Positions 33,701 through 41,958 of a stretch of 64,000 bases of DNA are shown here, one piece after another. Source of the stretch: JBGAPI01 sp044221335 (GTDB lineage: Bacteria; Pseudomonadota; Gammaproteobacteria; Xanthomonadales; Ahniellaceae). The DNA is taken from NCBI GenBank assembly GCA_044221335.1, contig JBGAPI010000003.1:1-64000 (forward strand). Reading direction: 5' to 3'. A model generated the notes under the pieces. It was given only the letters and a program-made list of their open reading frames with translations, searched no databases and had not been told where the DNA came from. The position numbers and the translations under genes are program-made. Every line of letters begins with the position of its first letter. Position 1 is the first letter of the stretch.

Positions 33701-34023
33701 CGCGGAATCTCGTCGGCGGCCTCGCCTACCCGTCGACGTTCGGCTACGCGCCGCTGCTGTCCTGCCGTCGCCTCGAAGTCACCGTCACGGCGAGCGCCGG
33801 CGGCAGCGTGTCGCCGGCGCCGGTCAGCGTGGTCCGCCCGGGAACGACGCTATCGATCGCGATCGCGCCGCATTCCGGCTACGACGTCCAGTCGGTCAGC
33901 GGCTGCGGTGGCAACTGGACCGGCAGCGGCCCCTACCTCACCGCGCCGGTGCAGTCCGACTGCACCGTCACGGCGAGCTTCGTGCTGTCACCGAACGTGC
34001 TGTTCCTCGACGACTTCGAGTAG
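30730..34023 (+). CDS. Giant secreted beta-propeller (TolB/WD40-like) protein
   Basis: A 1097-residue exported protein. The signal peptide (MTKWLLAAVLAALAPRSHA) begins at the ATG at 30730; the frame is open upstream but lacks a plausible start. About 16 repeats of roughly 60 residues follow, each with (I/V/L)SADGxxVLF, a SxATDLVxG segment and YLYDRxSGxxxLVSHA, the pattern of TolB-type propeller blades. Near the C-terminus lies a repeat domain (VTVTASAGGSVSPAPVSV, then SGYDVQSVSGCGGNW). The last residues NVLFLDDFE match a motif in other secreted proteins of the window. Function unknown; probably surface or extracellular binding. Confidence 0.85.
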   Translation: MTKWLLAAVLAALAPRSHAEVWESTLLNRQAMSDTGNAGSACGSLSSADGRFLAFCSASANLVVGQADTTGFPDTQTIQQVFLLDRSTGSTLLVSHALGAPLTAANRLSEPVAVSADGAYVLFRGTATNLVGPLPGAYLDINNVYLYERSSGTVTLVSRSTANDGLPALGNSTPIALSADGRWVLFSSNAGDVAAGATDSNNSSDAYLYDRLSGTSILVAHAPGAPNTAASGGSTAYGFSADGRWTLIYANGSYSLFDRDSGATTTVAHAAGAPGIPPDGPFSCTVVSADGSSVLCSGSATNIVPGLSRPKASGYDVFLYGRSTDSFTLVSHLSGAALVTANDNASPVAISADGSRVLYASTSTKLVSGFVDGNSAGGTDYYLFDRASGISVLATRSSDDPQKSATDAPTAAALSADGSRVIYASTAADVVSGFVDNDGSGSDVYLFDRPSGHTFLVSHAAANAARSGNATSAPTLIGSDGKTVLFRSRATDLVAGLQDSNNADDLFVYDTATGLGGIAVHNVRPTTLVDSGGANLRALSSDGSRALFENPGTTYVANSLDRNEGFDAFVFDRDSDVTTIASHALGQPGTAGNAQSFPVGMDASGNSTVFVSAASNLVGATPYTGVAQDYLYDRISGTVTLVSHALSGAAVLPNGGVNGQPQISADGDHVAFGSCASDLVVGINYRSPCNVFVFDRANGSIQLVSHALGNVAATANNGSTALGISADGNRILFQSTATDLVSGFSDGNSFPDYYLYDRPTGVIQLVTRAASSPTTSANNQPSLGRISADGRRVVYDSSSTNVVPGQTESNGIDGADGYDVFLFDAVGGTTTLVSHAAGAPATTGNRSSQFGAVSADGGVVTFESSATDLIGGYASPAGILSGVYLYDVATDTLTLASRALGQPTTAPNSSSHAVGVSDDGNRVLILSGADNIVPGVTDANHDYDAFVFDRRSNSTALVSHAAASATTTANGYVWPYVFSADGNCVLSQTRARNLVGGLAYPSTFGYAPLLSCRRLEVTVTASAGGSVSPAPVSVVRPGTTLSIAIAPHSGYDVQSVSGCGGNWTGSGPYLTAPVQSDCTVTASFVLSPNVLFLDDFE

Positions 34024-34125
34024 CGCATCGATCGGCGCCCGGCGCGGCTGCGGAACGGAGTCGGGAACGGATCGAAGCGACGGCGACCCGCCATACGTTC
34101 CCCTCTTCCGGTTCCCGATTCACGC

Positions 34126-35418
34126 TCAGGCGAACGGATCCCTGAGCACGATGGTCGCATCGCGGTCCGGGCCGGTGGAGACGATCGCCAGCGGACAGCC
34201 CGAGAGCTCCTCCAGCGCACGCAGGTAGGCGCGCGCGGCCGGCGGCAGCTTGTCCCATTCGGTGATGCCGTGGGTGGACTCCTGCCAGCCCGGGAACTCG
34301 AGATAGACCGGCTCGCATTCGTTCCAGCCGGCGGAGTCGAGCGGCGCGTACTCGGTCTGCTTGCCGCGGTACTTGTAGGCGATGCACATCTTCAGCGACG
34401 GCATGCCGTCGAGGATGTCGAGCTTCGTGATCGCGAGGCCGTTGATGCCGTTGATCGCGACTGCGCGCTTCAGCGCGACCAGATCGATCCAGCCGCAGCG
34501 GCGCGGGCGACCGGTGGTGGCGCCGAATTCCGCGCCGCGCTGGCGGATGCCCTCGCCCACCGCGTCGTCGAGCTCGGTCGGGAACGGGCCGCCGCCGACG
34601 CGGGTGGCGTAGGCCTTGGCGATGCCCAGCACGTAGTCGATCGCGTCGGCGCCGACGCCGGTGCCGGCGAGTGCGCCGCCGATCGTCGTGTTCGACGAGG
34701 TCACGTACGGGTAGGTGCCGTGGTCGATGTCGAGCAGCGAACCCTGCGCCCCCTCGAACATCACCCGCTTGCCCTGCTTGCGGAGATCGTGCAGCAGGCC
34801 GGCGATGTCGTGCTTCATCGGGTCGATGTAGTCGCCGAACGCGAGTGCGTCGTCGAGCGTCTGCTGGAAGTCGATCGCCGGCGCGCCGAGGTACTGGGTC
34901 AGCACGAAGTTGTGGTAGTCCATCACCGTGCGCAGCTTCTCGGCCAGCTCGGTCGGGTACTTCAGGTCCGCGACCCGGATGCTGCGGCGCGCGACCTTGT
35001 CCTCGTAGGCGGGGCCGATGCCGCGTCCGGTGGTGCCGATCGCCTTGCCGCCGGCCTTCTTCTCGCGGGCCTGATCCAGGGCGATGTGGTACGGCATGAT
35101 CAGCGGGGTCGCCGGGCTGACCTTCAGCCGCGAGCGCACGTCGACGCCGGTGGCCTCGAGTTCCGCGATCTCCTTCTTCAGCGCCGCCGGCGACAGCACC
35201 ACGCCGTTGCCGATCAGGCACAGGGCATCCTTGCGCAGGATTCCCGACGGGATCAGGTGCAGCACCGTCTTCTTGCCGCCGATCACCAGCGTGTGGCCGG
35301 CGTTGTGGCCGCCCTGGAAGCGCACTACCGCGCCGATTTCCTCGGTCAGAAGGTCGACGATCTTGCCCTTGCCTTCGTCGCCCCACTGGGCTCCGAGGAT
35401 CACTACCGACTTACCCAT
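34126..35418 (-). CDS. purA: Adenylosuccinate synthetase
   Basis: PurA couples IMP and aspartate with GTP to give adenylosuccinate, the first step to AMP. The 430-residue enzyme begins MGKSVVILGAQWGDEGKGK and has GHNAGHTL, TGRGIGPAYEDK, VMFEGAQGSLLDIDHGTYP and the guanine-binding NKxD-like tail region. The ATG at 35418 is the family start. It is the last gene of the hfq-hflX-hflK-hflC-DUF2065-purA block, the standard gammaproteobacterial order. Confidence 0.97.
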   Translation of the reverse strand: MGKSVVILGAQWGDEGKGKIVDLLTEEIGAVVRFQGGHNAGHTLVIGGKKTVLHLIPSGILRKDALCLIGNGVVLSPAALKKEIAELEATGVDVRSRLKVSPATPLIMPYHIALDQAREKKAGGKAIGTTGRGIGPAYEDKVARRSIRVADLKYPTELAEKLRTVMDYHNFVLTQYLGAPAIDFQQTLDDALAFGDYIDPMKHDIAGLLHDLRKQGKRVMFEGAQGSLLDIDHGTYPYVTSSNTTIGGALAGTGVGADAIDYVLGIAKAYATRVGGGPFPTELDDAVGEGIRQRGAEFGATTGRPRRCGWIDLVALKRAVAINGINGLAITKLDILDGMPSLKMCIAYKYRGKQTEYAPLDSAGWNECEPVYLEFPGWQESTHGITEWDKLPPAARAYLRALEELSGCPLAIVSTGPDRDATIVLRDPFA

Positions 35419-35548
35419 CGCGGAATTCCTGGTTGGATTGGCCGACACGCGCGCTCGCGCAGCGTCCCGACCGGCTCGTCGGGACACCCCATGATCGCGC
35501 ACGAGGAAAAAACCGGCTAATGATAGCGGGCTCGCGTCCGCGAGCCAG

Positions 35549-35734
35549 CTATCGGAGGAACTGGAGCCCGAGCAAGCCGAGGATCATCGCGATCCCGCCC
35601 AGCGTACGGACGCGGTGCGGGTGGCCGCTGGCGAGCTCGGCCATCAGCCGCTGCCATCGGACCGGAAAGGCGAACAGCACCAGCCCCTCCAGGATCGCCA
35701 TCACGCACAGCGCGAGGCCGAGCTGCGCTCCCAT
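35549..35734 (-). CDS. DUF2065 family small membrane protein (YjeT-like)
   Basis: A 61-residue protein with two hydrophobic helices (LGLALCVMAILEGLVLFAFP and IAMILGLLGLQFL) around the conserved PVRWQRLMAELA loop. DUF2065 proteins are found between hflC and purA in many proteobacteria, exactly as here, 19 bp after hflC. No function is known. Expected in the inner membrane. Confidence 0.9.
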   Translation of the reverse strand: MGAQLGLALCVMAILEGLVLFAFPVRWQRLMAELASGHPHRVRTLGGIAMILGLLGLQFLR

Positions 35735-35753
35735 CGGCTTGCTCCCGCCGCGG

Positions 35754-36617
35754 CTACTTCTCGCGACCGCCTTCTCCGAAGTACCTGAAGAACTCGCTCT
35801 TCGGGTCGAGCACCAGCACGTCGTTGCCGCCCTTGAAGGATTCGCGGTAGGCCTCGAGGCTGCGGTAGAAGGCGAAGAACTCGGCGTCGGACCTGTTGGC
35901 GGCGTTGTAGGTCTCGGCCGCCCTGGCATCGCCCTCGCCGCGCGCCAGCTGCGCGTCGCGGTCGGCCTCGGCGAGGATCACCTGGCTCTGGCGGTCGGCA
36001 TCGGAGCGGATGGTCTCGGCGATCTCGTTGCCTTCCGAGCGCAGCTTGTTGGCGACCTGGCGGCGTTCCGAGCGCATCCGGTCGAACACCTTGTTGGACA
36101 GCTCGTCCGGGAAATCGATGCGCTTCACCCGGACGTCGACGATCTCGATGCCGAGGTCCGCGATCGCCGACTTCGTCGAGTCCTGCATGGCGCTCATCGC
36201 GTTGGCGCGTCCGCCCGAAACGACCTCCGTCAGCTTGAGGCCGCTGATCTCGCGCGACAGCTCCTTGCGGATGATCGGGGTCAGGCGGTTCTTCGCGACG
36301 TCCGTGTCGCCCTGGGTCTTGGTGTAGAAGCGGCTGACGTCGCTGATCTTCCACTTCACGAAGAAATCGACCAGCACGTCCTTGTTCTCGGAGGTGAGGT
36401 AGCGCTCCGGCTGCGAGTCGACGGTCAGGACGCGGCGATCGAAGTAGCGCACGTTCTGGATCAGGGGCAGCTTGAAGTGCAGCCCCGGCTTGTAGTCGGT
36501 GCTCACCACGGCGCCGAACTGGAACACCACCGCGTACTCGCGCTCATTGACGATGAAGGCCGAGCTCGACAGGGCGACGAGCACGATCAGCAGCAGGATC
36601 AGAAGGGTGTTTTTCAT
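35754..36617 (-). CDS. hflC: HflC, SPFH-domain regulator of FtsH
   Basis: HflC and HflK form the large membrane cage that encloses FtsH and controls its proteolysis. The 287-residue protein has an N-terminal membrane anchor (MKNTLLILLLIVLVALSSSA), the SPFH/band-7 domain (VNEREYAVVFQFGAVV, YFDRRVLTVDSQPERYLTSE) and a long helical C-terminal part. Its start overlaps the hflK stop by 4 bp (ATGA), so the two are translated together. Confidence 0.96.
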   Translation of the reverse strand: MKNTLLILLLIVLVALSSSAFIVNEREYAVVFQFGAVVSTDYKPGLHFKLPLIQNVRYFDRRVLTVDSQPERYLTSENKDVLVDFFVKWKISDVSRFYTKTQGDTDVAKNRLTPIIRKELSREISGLKLTEVVSGGRANAMSAMQDSTKSAIADLGIEIVDVRVKRIDFPDELSNKVFDRMRSERRQVANKLRSEGNEIAETIRSDADRQSQVILAEADRDAQLARGEGDARAAETYNAANRSDAEFFAFYRSLEAYRESFKGGNDVLVLDPKSEFFRYFGEGGREK

Positions 36618-37717
36618 CGGTCGCGGTCCTCGCGGTCCGGGCGGTCGGTGACCCGGCCGCTGCCGGCGCTGCTGCTGGGTGTCGGAGTGGCGGTGGCGGC
36701 GGCAGCCTGCACCGGCGCCGGTACGGCGACGGGCGTGGTCTTGTCCAGCGGCAGGTAGAACATCTTCTGGCCCGCGCCCTCGACCAGCACCTTGGTGTTC
36801 ATCGACAGCACCTGCTGCATGGTCTCCAGCAGCAGCCGCTTGCGGGTGGTTTCCGGCGACGCCTTGTACTGGGCGAGCAGCGCCTTGAAGCGCTCGCTGT
36901 CACCGGCCGCCTTGGCGATGGTGGCGTCGTGATAGCCCTGGCCCTCGGCGCGGATGCGGGCCGCGCGACCGCGCGCCTCGGGCACCACCTTGCTGGCGTA
37001 GGCCAGCGCCTCGTTCTCGAAGCGCTGCTTGTCCTCGCGCGCCGCGGTGGCATCGTCGAACGCCTCCTGCACTTCCTGCGGCGGCCGGATCTTCTGGAAG
37101 TTGAGCTCGGTCACCTGCAGGCCGGTGTTGTAGTTCTTGAGCAGTTCCTGCAGCGTGGCGGTCGCCTGATCCGCCAGCTTCGTACGCTGGTTCGACAGGA
37201 TCACCTCCATCGGATTCTCGCCGACCACCTGGCGCACGGCCGACTCGGCGGCTTCCGAGAGCGTCAGTTCGGGATCGCTGGCGCCGAACAGGAACAGGTC
37301 CGGCTTGTCGACCAGGTACTGCACGTTGAAGTCGACGAAGACGATGTTCTCGTCCTTGGTCAGCATCCGCACGTGGTCGGAGGAGGCGCGCACACGGGTC
37401 GTCTCGACCACGTAGACGGTCTCGATCGGGCTCGGCCACTTGAAGTTCCAGCCCGGTTGCATGACACGGCTGATCTTTCCGAAGCGCAGCACCACGCCAC
37501 GCTGGGTCGCATCGATCGCGCGCGAACTGTCGAACACGAACCAGATCGCCAGTACCGCCAGCACGATCAGGCCGATGCCGCCGCCCCCGTTGCCGCCGAA
37601 CAGTCCGCCGAAGCGCTCGCGGAAGCGCTGCAGCGCGTTGGACAGGTCGGGTGGCTCGTCTCCCCCGCCCTTCTGCCAGGGGTCACGGCGCTTCGGGCCG
37701 GGTTCGTTCCATGCCAT
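36614..37717 (-). CDS. hflK: HflK, SPFH-domain regulator of FtsH
   Basis: A 367-residue partner of HflC. A Gly/Pro-rich cytoplasmic N-terminus (MAWNEPGPKRRDPWQKGGG) precedes a membrane helix (IGLIVLAVLAIWFVFD), then the SPFH domain (QRGVVLRFGKISRVMQPGWN, FVDFNVQYLV) and a helical stalk. The C-terminal 50 residues are Ala/Pro/Thr-rich and disordered. About 230 bp separate it from hflX, enough for a separate promoter. Confidence 0.96.
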   Translation of the reverse strand: MAWNEPGPKRRDPWQKGGGDEPPDLSNALQRFRERFGGLFGGNGGGGIGLIVLAVLAIWFVFDSSRAIDATQRGVVLRFGKISRVMQPGWNFKWPSPIETVYVVETTRVRASSDHVRMLTKDENIVFVDFNVQYLVDKPDLFLFGASDPELTLSEAAESAVRQVVGENPMEVILSNQRTKLADQATATLQELLKNYNTGLQVTELNFQKIRPPQEVQEAFDDATAAREDKQRFENEALAYASKVVPEARGRAARIRAEGQGYHDATIAKAAGDSERFKALLAQYKASPETTRKRLLLETMQQVLSMNTKVLVEGAGQKMFYLPLDKTTPVAVPAPVQAAAATATPTPSSSAGSGRVTDRPDREDRDR

Positions 37718-37949
37718 CGTTCAAGCTCCAGGGCGCCGCCAGTCGCTGTCGACGCTGTTGTGGATCGGATTGGGGCCAGCCGCGAGTGATGGGGGCGCGG
37801 TGGCCATGATCAAGGCGACCGGTGTACCGGGACTCCCAGATCGCGAAGTGTAGATCGGACCTCGGTTCGCAATCCAACCGGCCCGACGTGGCAGTGCCGC
37901 ACCTGGGCCGCTCGAGCCGTAGGCCATGAGCACCGGGCCGGGTCCCGTT

Positions 37950-39260
37950 CTACAACGGCGCTTCGGGCAGAGGGATCAGTGCGCGGAGCAACGCCCCATC
38001 CCCGTCACCAAGCCCGAACAAGGGCTCGACCTGCTCCCGCGGCGCGTCGACGGTGAGATGCCAGCCATCGTCGCCATCGATCTCCGCAGCAACGACGCCA
38101 GCGGCGAACAGGCGGGCGCGCAGGCGGCCGCGGGCGTGCGGCAGCACGATCTCCTCGCGGATGCGCTCCGGTGCCAGCTGGTCGGAGATCGCGGCGCGCA
38201 GCAGGTCGAGGCCGGCGCCGGTCAGTGCCGAGGTCCAGACCCGCTGGTTGCGGCCGCCGTCGATCGCGTCGCGGCGCGGCAGCGCGCCCTCGATGCGGTC
38301 GATCTTGTTGTAGACCTGGATCTGCGGCAGATCGCCGGCCCCGATCTCCTCCAGCACCGCGAGCACGTCGGCCATCCGCTCGTCGCGCTCGGGATCCGAG
38401 GCGTCGGTCACGTGCAGCAGCAGGTCGGCGTCGCGCGCCTCCGACAGGGTCGAGCGGAACGCGGCAACGAGGTCGTGCGGCAGGTCGCGGATGAAGCCGA
38501 CGGTGTCGGCGAGCACCGCCGGCCCGCTGTCGAGACCCTCGAGGCGACGCACGGTGGGATCGAGCGTCGCGAACAGCTGGTCGGCGGCGTAGACCTCCGC
38601 GCGCGTCATCGCGTTGAACAGGGTCGACTTGCCGGCATTGGTGTAGCCGACCACGGCGATCACGGGAATCTGGCCGCGGACGCGGGCGCGCCGGGCCTGG
38701 TTGCGCTGCACCTCCACCTTGGCGAGGCGTGCCTCCAGCTGGTCGACCTTCTTCGCCAGCAGTCGGCGATCGGTCTCGAGCTGGGTCTCGCCGGGGCCGC
38801 GCAGTCCGATGGCGCCGCCGCGCTGGCGTTCGAGATGGGTCCAGCCCCGCACCAGGCGGGTCGCCATGTGCTTCAGCTGCGCCAGCTCGACCTGCAGCTT
38901 GCCTTCGTGCGAGCGCGCCCGCTGGGCGAAGATGTCGAGGATGAGTCCCGTTCGGTCGACCACCCGGCACTCGGTGTGGCGCTCGAGGTTGCGCTCCTGG
39001 ACCGGCGACAGGATGTGGTTGACCAGCACCAGGTCGGCGCCGAGATGGGTCTTCAGCTCGCGCACTTCATCGGCCTTGCCGCTGCCGATGTAGTAGCGCG
39101 GATTGGGCTTGTCGACACGCGCGCCGATCTCGCCCAGCACCTCGGCACCGGCGGAGCGGGCGAGCTCGGCGAACTCGCTGCGGCGCTCGGCGTCGTCCTC
39201 GCCGGGGCGAAACGGCTGCACGAGGATGGCGCGCTCGCCCTTCCTCGATCGTTCAAACAC
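37950..39260 (-). CDS. hflX: Ribosome-associated GTPase HflX
   Basis: HflX splits stalled or heat-damaged 70S ribosomes. The 436-residue protein has the N-terminal HflX domain with YYIGSGKADEV, a linker with RLVRGWTHLERQRGGAIGLRG in two pieces and GPGETQLETDRR, then the G domain: P-loop GYTNAGKS at 205-212, DTVGFI and NKID. The C-terminal domain follows. It starts 42 bp after the hfq stop codon, the standard arrangement. Confidence 0.96.
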   Translation of the reverse strand: MFERSRKGERAILVQPFRPGEDDAERRSEFAELARSAGAEVLGEIGARVDKPNPRYYIGSGKADEVRELKTHLGADLVLVNHILSPVQERNLERHTECRVVDRTGLILDIFAQRARSHEGKLQVELAQLKHMATRLVRGWTHLERQRGGAIGLRGPGETQLETDRRLLAKKVDQLEARLAKVEVQRNQARRARVRGQIPVIAVVGYTNAGKSTLFNAMTRAEVYAADQLFATLDPTVRRLEGLDSGPAVLADTVGFIRDLPHDLVAAFRSTLSEARDADLLLHVTDASDPERDERMADVLAVLEEIGAGDLPQIQVYNKIDRIEGALPRRDAIDGGRNQRVWTSALTGAGLDLLRAAISDQLAPERIREEIVLPHARGRLRARLFAAGVVAAEIDGDDGWHLTVDAPREQVEPLFGLGDGDGALLRALIPLPEAPL

Positions 39261-39302
39261 GGAACACCCCGTTCAGGCCATCGCGACCGCCGGAAAGCCC
39301 GG

Positions 39303-39572
39303 TCAGTGCGACTCGCCTTCCCCGCCGGTCGTCGGATGGTCGTGATCGCCGGTGTGGGCCCCGACGCGCACGTTGCGCGACGGCACCACGGTGGAGATCG
39401 CATGCTTGTAGACCATCTGGCTGACCGTGTTGCGCAGGAGCACCACGAACTGGTCGAACGACTCGATCGTGCCTTGCAGCTTGATTCCGTTGACGAGATA
39501 GATCGCCACGGGAACACGCTCACGACGCAGCGCGTTCAAAAAGGGATCCTGCAGTGACTGTCCTTTGGACAT
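39303..39572 (-). CDS. hfq: RNA chaperone Hfq
   Basis: Hfq forms a hexameric ring that pairs small RNAs with mRNAs. The 89-residue protein begins MSKGQSLQDPFLNALRRERV and carries Sm1 (VAIYLVNGIKLQGTIESFDQ) and Sm2 (VYKHAISTVVPSR). The tail (HTGDHDHPTTGGEGESH) is His/Gly-rich and short compared with the 102-residue E. coli protein. GGAG lies 6 bases before the start. miaA, often upstream of hfq, is not present here. Confidence 0.97.
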   Translation of the reverse strand: MSKGQSLQDPFLNALRRERVPVAIYLVNGIKLQGTIESFDQFVVLLRNTVSQMVYKHAISTVVPSRNVRVGAHTGDHDHPTTGGEGESH

Positions 39573-39711
39573 GTTGTTCTCCGAAACCTCGGGTGGGTCG
39601 GGTATAGCCGGCCAAGAGTACCAAACGAGCGCGAGTTTGGAACTCGGGGACCGCAGGCCGGCGACGGCGGTCCGTGAGATAGTGCCGGTTTGAACCCGAG
39701 GAAACCGCGTC

Positions 39712-39993
39712 ATGAGTGAGACAGTCACCCAGCAGGCCGTCCTGGTGGCCGATCCGGAGGCACCGGTGGTGTTTGCCGATCGCGCCGCCGGGCTGCTCTG
39801 GCACAACGACACCCTGCGGATCACCCTGGAGGCTATGGTGGCCGACCACAGCCGGGCGCCGGCCGCGCTCCATCGCAAGGTTGCCGGCACCGTGATCCTG
39901 CCGATCGCGAGCGCCGAGGCCCTGGCGAAGCTGATCCTGTCGGCAGTCGAAAACGCGAAGGGCAAGCGCGAGGCGCCATCGACCCTGCAGTAG
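39712..39993 (+). CDS. Hypothetical small protein
   Basis: A 93-residue protein, MSETVTQQAVLVADPEAPVV, with a central part VVFADRAAGLLWHNDTLRITLEA split here for length and a helical end (AEALAKLILSAVENAKGK). No family was recognised. It has GAGG upstream (CCCGAGGAAACC) and normal codon use for the region. It is divergent from hfq (139-bp shared region) and converges with the flavin oxidoreductase gene. Confidence 0.6.
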   Translation: MSETVTQQAVLVADPEAPVVFADRAAGLLWHNDTLRITLEAMVADHSRAPAALHRKVAGTVILPIASAEALAKLILSAVENAKGKREAPSTLQ

Positions 39994-40053
39994 CGGCGGC
40001 GCAAGCCGCGACCCGCGATACCCAGCCTTCGCGGGCCGAAACCGCTCCTGCAG
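39991..40053. repeat. Inverted palindromic repeat of the GTAGGAGCGGC type
   Basis: GTAGCGGCGGCGCAAGCCGC at the left and, on the other strand at the right, CTGCAGGAGCGGTTTCGGCC with a GCGAAGG core fill the whole gap between two convergent genes. The arms resemble the GTAGGAGCGGCTTxAGCCGCGA palindromes seen across Stenotrophomonas and Pseudomonas. A related pair occurs at 54610-54700. Confidence 0.55.
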
Positions 40054-41355
40054 TCAACGCCGCAAACGCACCGCGGCAGTCAGTTCGTTCCACCAGTGCA
40101 CGAGGAACGAGCGCAGCACCCCGCGCCGCGTCTGCACCTTCAGGCCATCGGCCAGACGAAAGATCTGGTGGTAGTACCAGGCGGTCGCGCCGAGCACGTT
40201 GATCACCCGGAGCAGGAACCAGGGACTGGTCGGCGAGCGCCAGCCGCTGGCGGCCATCCGCAGCCGCTTCTCACTGCGCGGCAGCTCCTCGCGCACTCCG
40301 GCCAGCAATTCGGCGACGGAGTCCGGGTCGACGCAGAACGGCCGCGCGATGCCGATCACGTCGCAGTCGCCCTCCGTGAGCGTCGCGTTCATCGCGCGGC
40401 GCGTGCGGAAGCCGCCGGTCACCATCAGCGGCATCGTCGCCACCTGGCGCACGGCGACGGCGTAGTCGAGGAAATAGGCCTCGCGCTGTCGGGTGCTCTC
40501 GCGCACCGGCTCGGCGCTGTCCGCGACGCCTTCGAAACCCAGCAGGCGCGGCTGCTCATAGTTGCCGCCGGACAATTCCAGCAGGTCGATGCGCTCGGGG
40601 TTGAGCAGCTCGACCACCTGCAGGCAGTCGGCCGCGGAGAAGCCCCCTTTGCGGAAGTCGTCGGAATTGAGCTTGACCGCGACCGGGAAGTCGGCGCCGA
40701 CCTTGTTACGGACCGCGCGTACCGTCTCCAGCAGCAGCCGCGCGCGGTTCGGCAGCGGGCCGCCCCAGGCGTCGTCGCGGAGATTGGTCACCGGCGACAG
40801 GAAGGAGCTGATCAGATAGCCGTGGGCACCGTGCACCTGCACGCCGGTGAACCCCGTCTCGCGGGCGATCGCGGCGACCTCGGCGAAGCGCCGGATGATC
40901 TCCTCGATCTCGACCTCGGTGAGCGCACGCGGCGTCGCGTAGTTGCCCATCAGGTCGAGCTGCACGGCGGACGGGCCGACCGGCTCGCGGCAGACGTAGC
41001 GCGGCGACTGCCGCCCCGCGTGCGAGATCTGCATCCACAGGTGGGCACCCTCGGCTGTCGCGGCGCGCGCCCAGTCCTTCAGGCCCTGCCGCGCGCGGCT
41101 GTCGACGGACGGCGGATGCTCGATGTCGATGGCCACATTGCCGGGCCGCTCCAGCACCCGACGATCGATCATGACGTTGCCGCTGAGGTGCAGCCCGGCG
41201 CCACTGTCGGCCCAGCGACGGTACAGCCGCATGTGCCGGAACGTCGCCCTGAGCTGGCGGTCGGCGACCCCTTCGGTCATCGCCGCCTTCGCGATCCGGT
41301 TCGGAAGCACCGCTCCGCAAGGCAGGGTCAGCGGTGTCGCGATCGGCTGGTTCAC
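40054..41355 (-). CDS. NADH:flavin oxidoreductase (Old Yellow Enzyme family)
   Basis: A 433-residue FMN-dependent TIM-barrel enzyme, probably an ene-reductase or related oxidoreductase. N-terminal PLTLPCGAVLPNRIAKAAMTEGV, the QISHAGRQSP motif, VQVHGAHGYLISSFLSP and the phosphate-binding MVTGGFRTRRAM are typical. A C-terminal extension of about 60 residues (SPTSPWFLLRVINVLGATAW, then WWNELTAAVRLRR) is unusual and looks membrane-associated. The GTG start at 41355 overlaps the stop codon of the peroxidase gene (GTGA), so the two genes are coupled. Confidence 0.88.
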   Translation of the reverse strand: MNQPIATPLTLPCGAVLPNRIAKAAMTEGVADRQLRATFRHMRLYRRWADSGAGLHLSGNVMIDRRVLERPGNVAIDIEHPPSVDSRARQGLKDWARAATAEGAHLWMQISHAGRQSPRYVCREPVGPSAVQLDLMGNYATPRALTEVEIEEIIRRFAEVAAIARETGFTGVQVHGAHGYLISSFLSPVTNLRDDAWGGPLPNRARLLLETVRAVRNKVGADFPVAVKLNSDDFRKGGFSAADCLQVVELLNPERIDLLELSGGNYEQPRLLGFEGVADSAEPVRESTRQREAYFLDYAVAVRQVATMPLMVTGGFRTRRAMNATLTEGDCDVIGIARPFCVDPDSVAELLAGVREELPRSEKRLRMAASGWRSPTSPWFLLRVINVLGATAWYYHQIFRLADGLKVQTRRGVLRSFLVHWWNELTAAVRLRR

Positions 41356-41831
41356 AGCAGTTTGGCGATGTCCTTGCCGATCTTCTCCGGCTTGTCGATC
41401 GGCGCGTAGCGCTTGACGACCTTGCCGTTCTTGTCGACCAGGAACTTGGTGAAGTTCCACTTGATGCCGTCGAAACCGAGGATGCCGCCGGCCTCCTTCT
41501 TCAGCAGTTCGTAGAGCGGGTGCGTGTAGGGGCCGTTGACGTCGATCTTGGCGAACATCGGGAAGCTGACGTCGTAGGTCAGCGCGCAGAAGTTCTTGAT
41601 CTCCTCCTCGTTGCCCGGTTCCTGGTGGCCGAACTGGTCGCAGGGGAAGCCGAGCACGGCGAGGCCCTTCCCGGCGTTCTCCTTGTAGAGCTTTTCCAGG
41701 CCTTCGTACTGCGGGGTGAAGCCGCACTTGGAAGCGACATTGACGATCAGCAGGGTCTTGCCCTTGAACTCGGCCATTTTCTTCTTCTTGCCGTCGATGT
41801 CGGTGACTTCGATGTCGTAGATGCTGCTCAT
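41352..41831 (-). CDS. Glutathione peroxidase family thiol peroxidase
   Basis: A 159-residue peroxidase reducing hydro- or lipid peroxides, in bacteria mostly with thioredoxin. The peroxidatic Cys36 lies in NVASKCGFTPQYEGLE, Gln70 follows the FPCDQFGHQ motif, and Trp125-Asn126 (GIKWNFTKF) complete the tetrad; Cys82 may be the resolving cysteine. No signal peptide, so cytoplasmic. The ATG at 41831 (MSSIYDIEV) is preferred over one at 41864. It is coupled to the flavin oxidoreductase. Confidence 0.93.
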   Translation of the reverse strand: MSSIYDIEVTDIDGKKKKMAEFKGKTLLIVNVASKCGFTPQYEGLEKLYKENAGKGLAVLGFPCDQFGHQEPGNEEEIKNFCALTYDVSFPMFAKIDVNGPYTHPLYELLKKEAGGILGFDGIKWNFTKFLVDKNGKVVKRYAPIDKPEKIGKDIAKLL

Positions 41832-41958
41832 GGTCGGCTCCGGTCGAGACCGCGATCTTCGCATACCGGGCTTGGAGCCCGTATTCCAGCCGGTGGTCGC
41901 GGCCGGGGCGCGAATGCGCTAGCGTTCCGAGGTCAACGCCGATCCCGGGAGCTCACCG

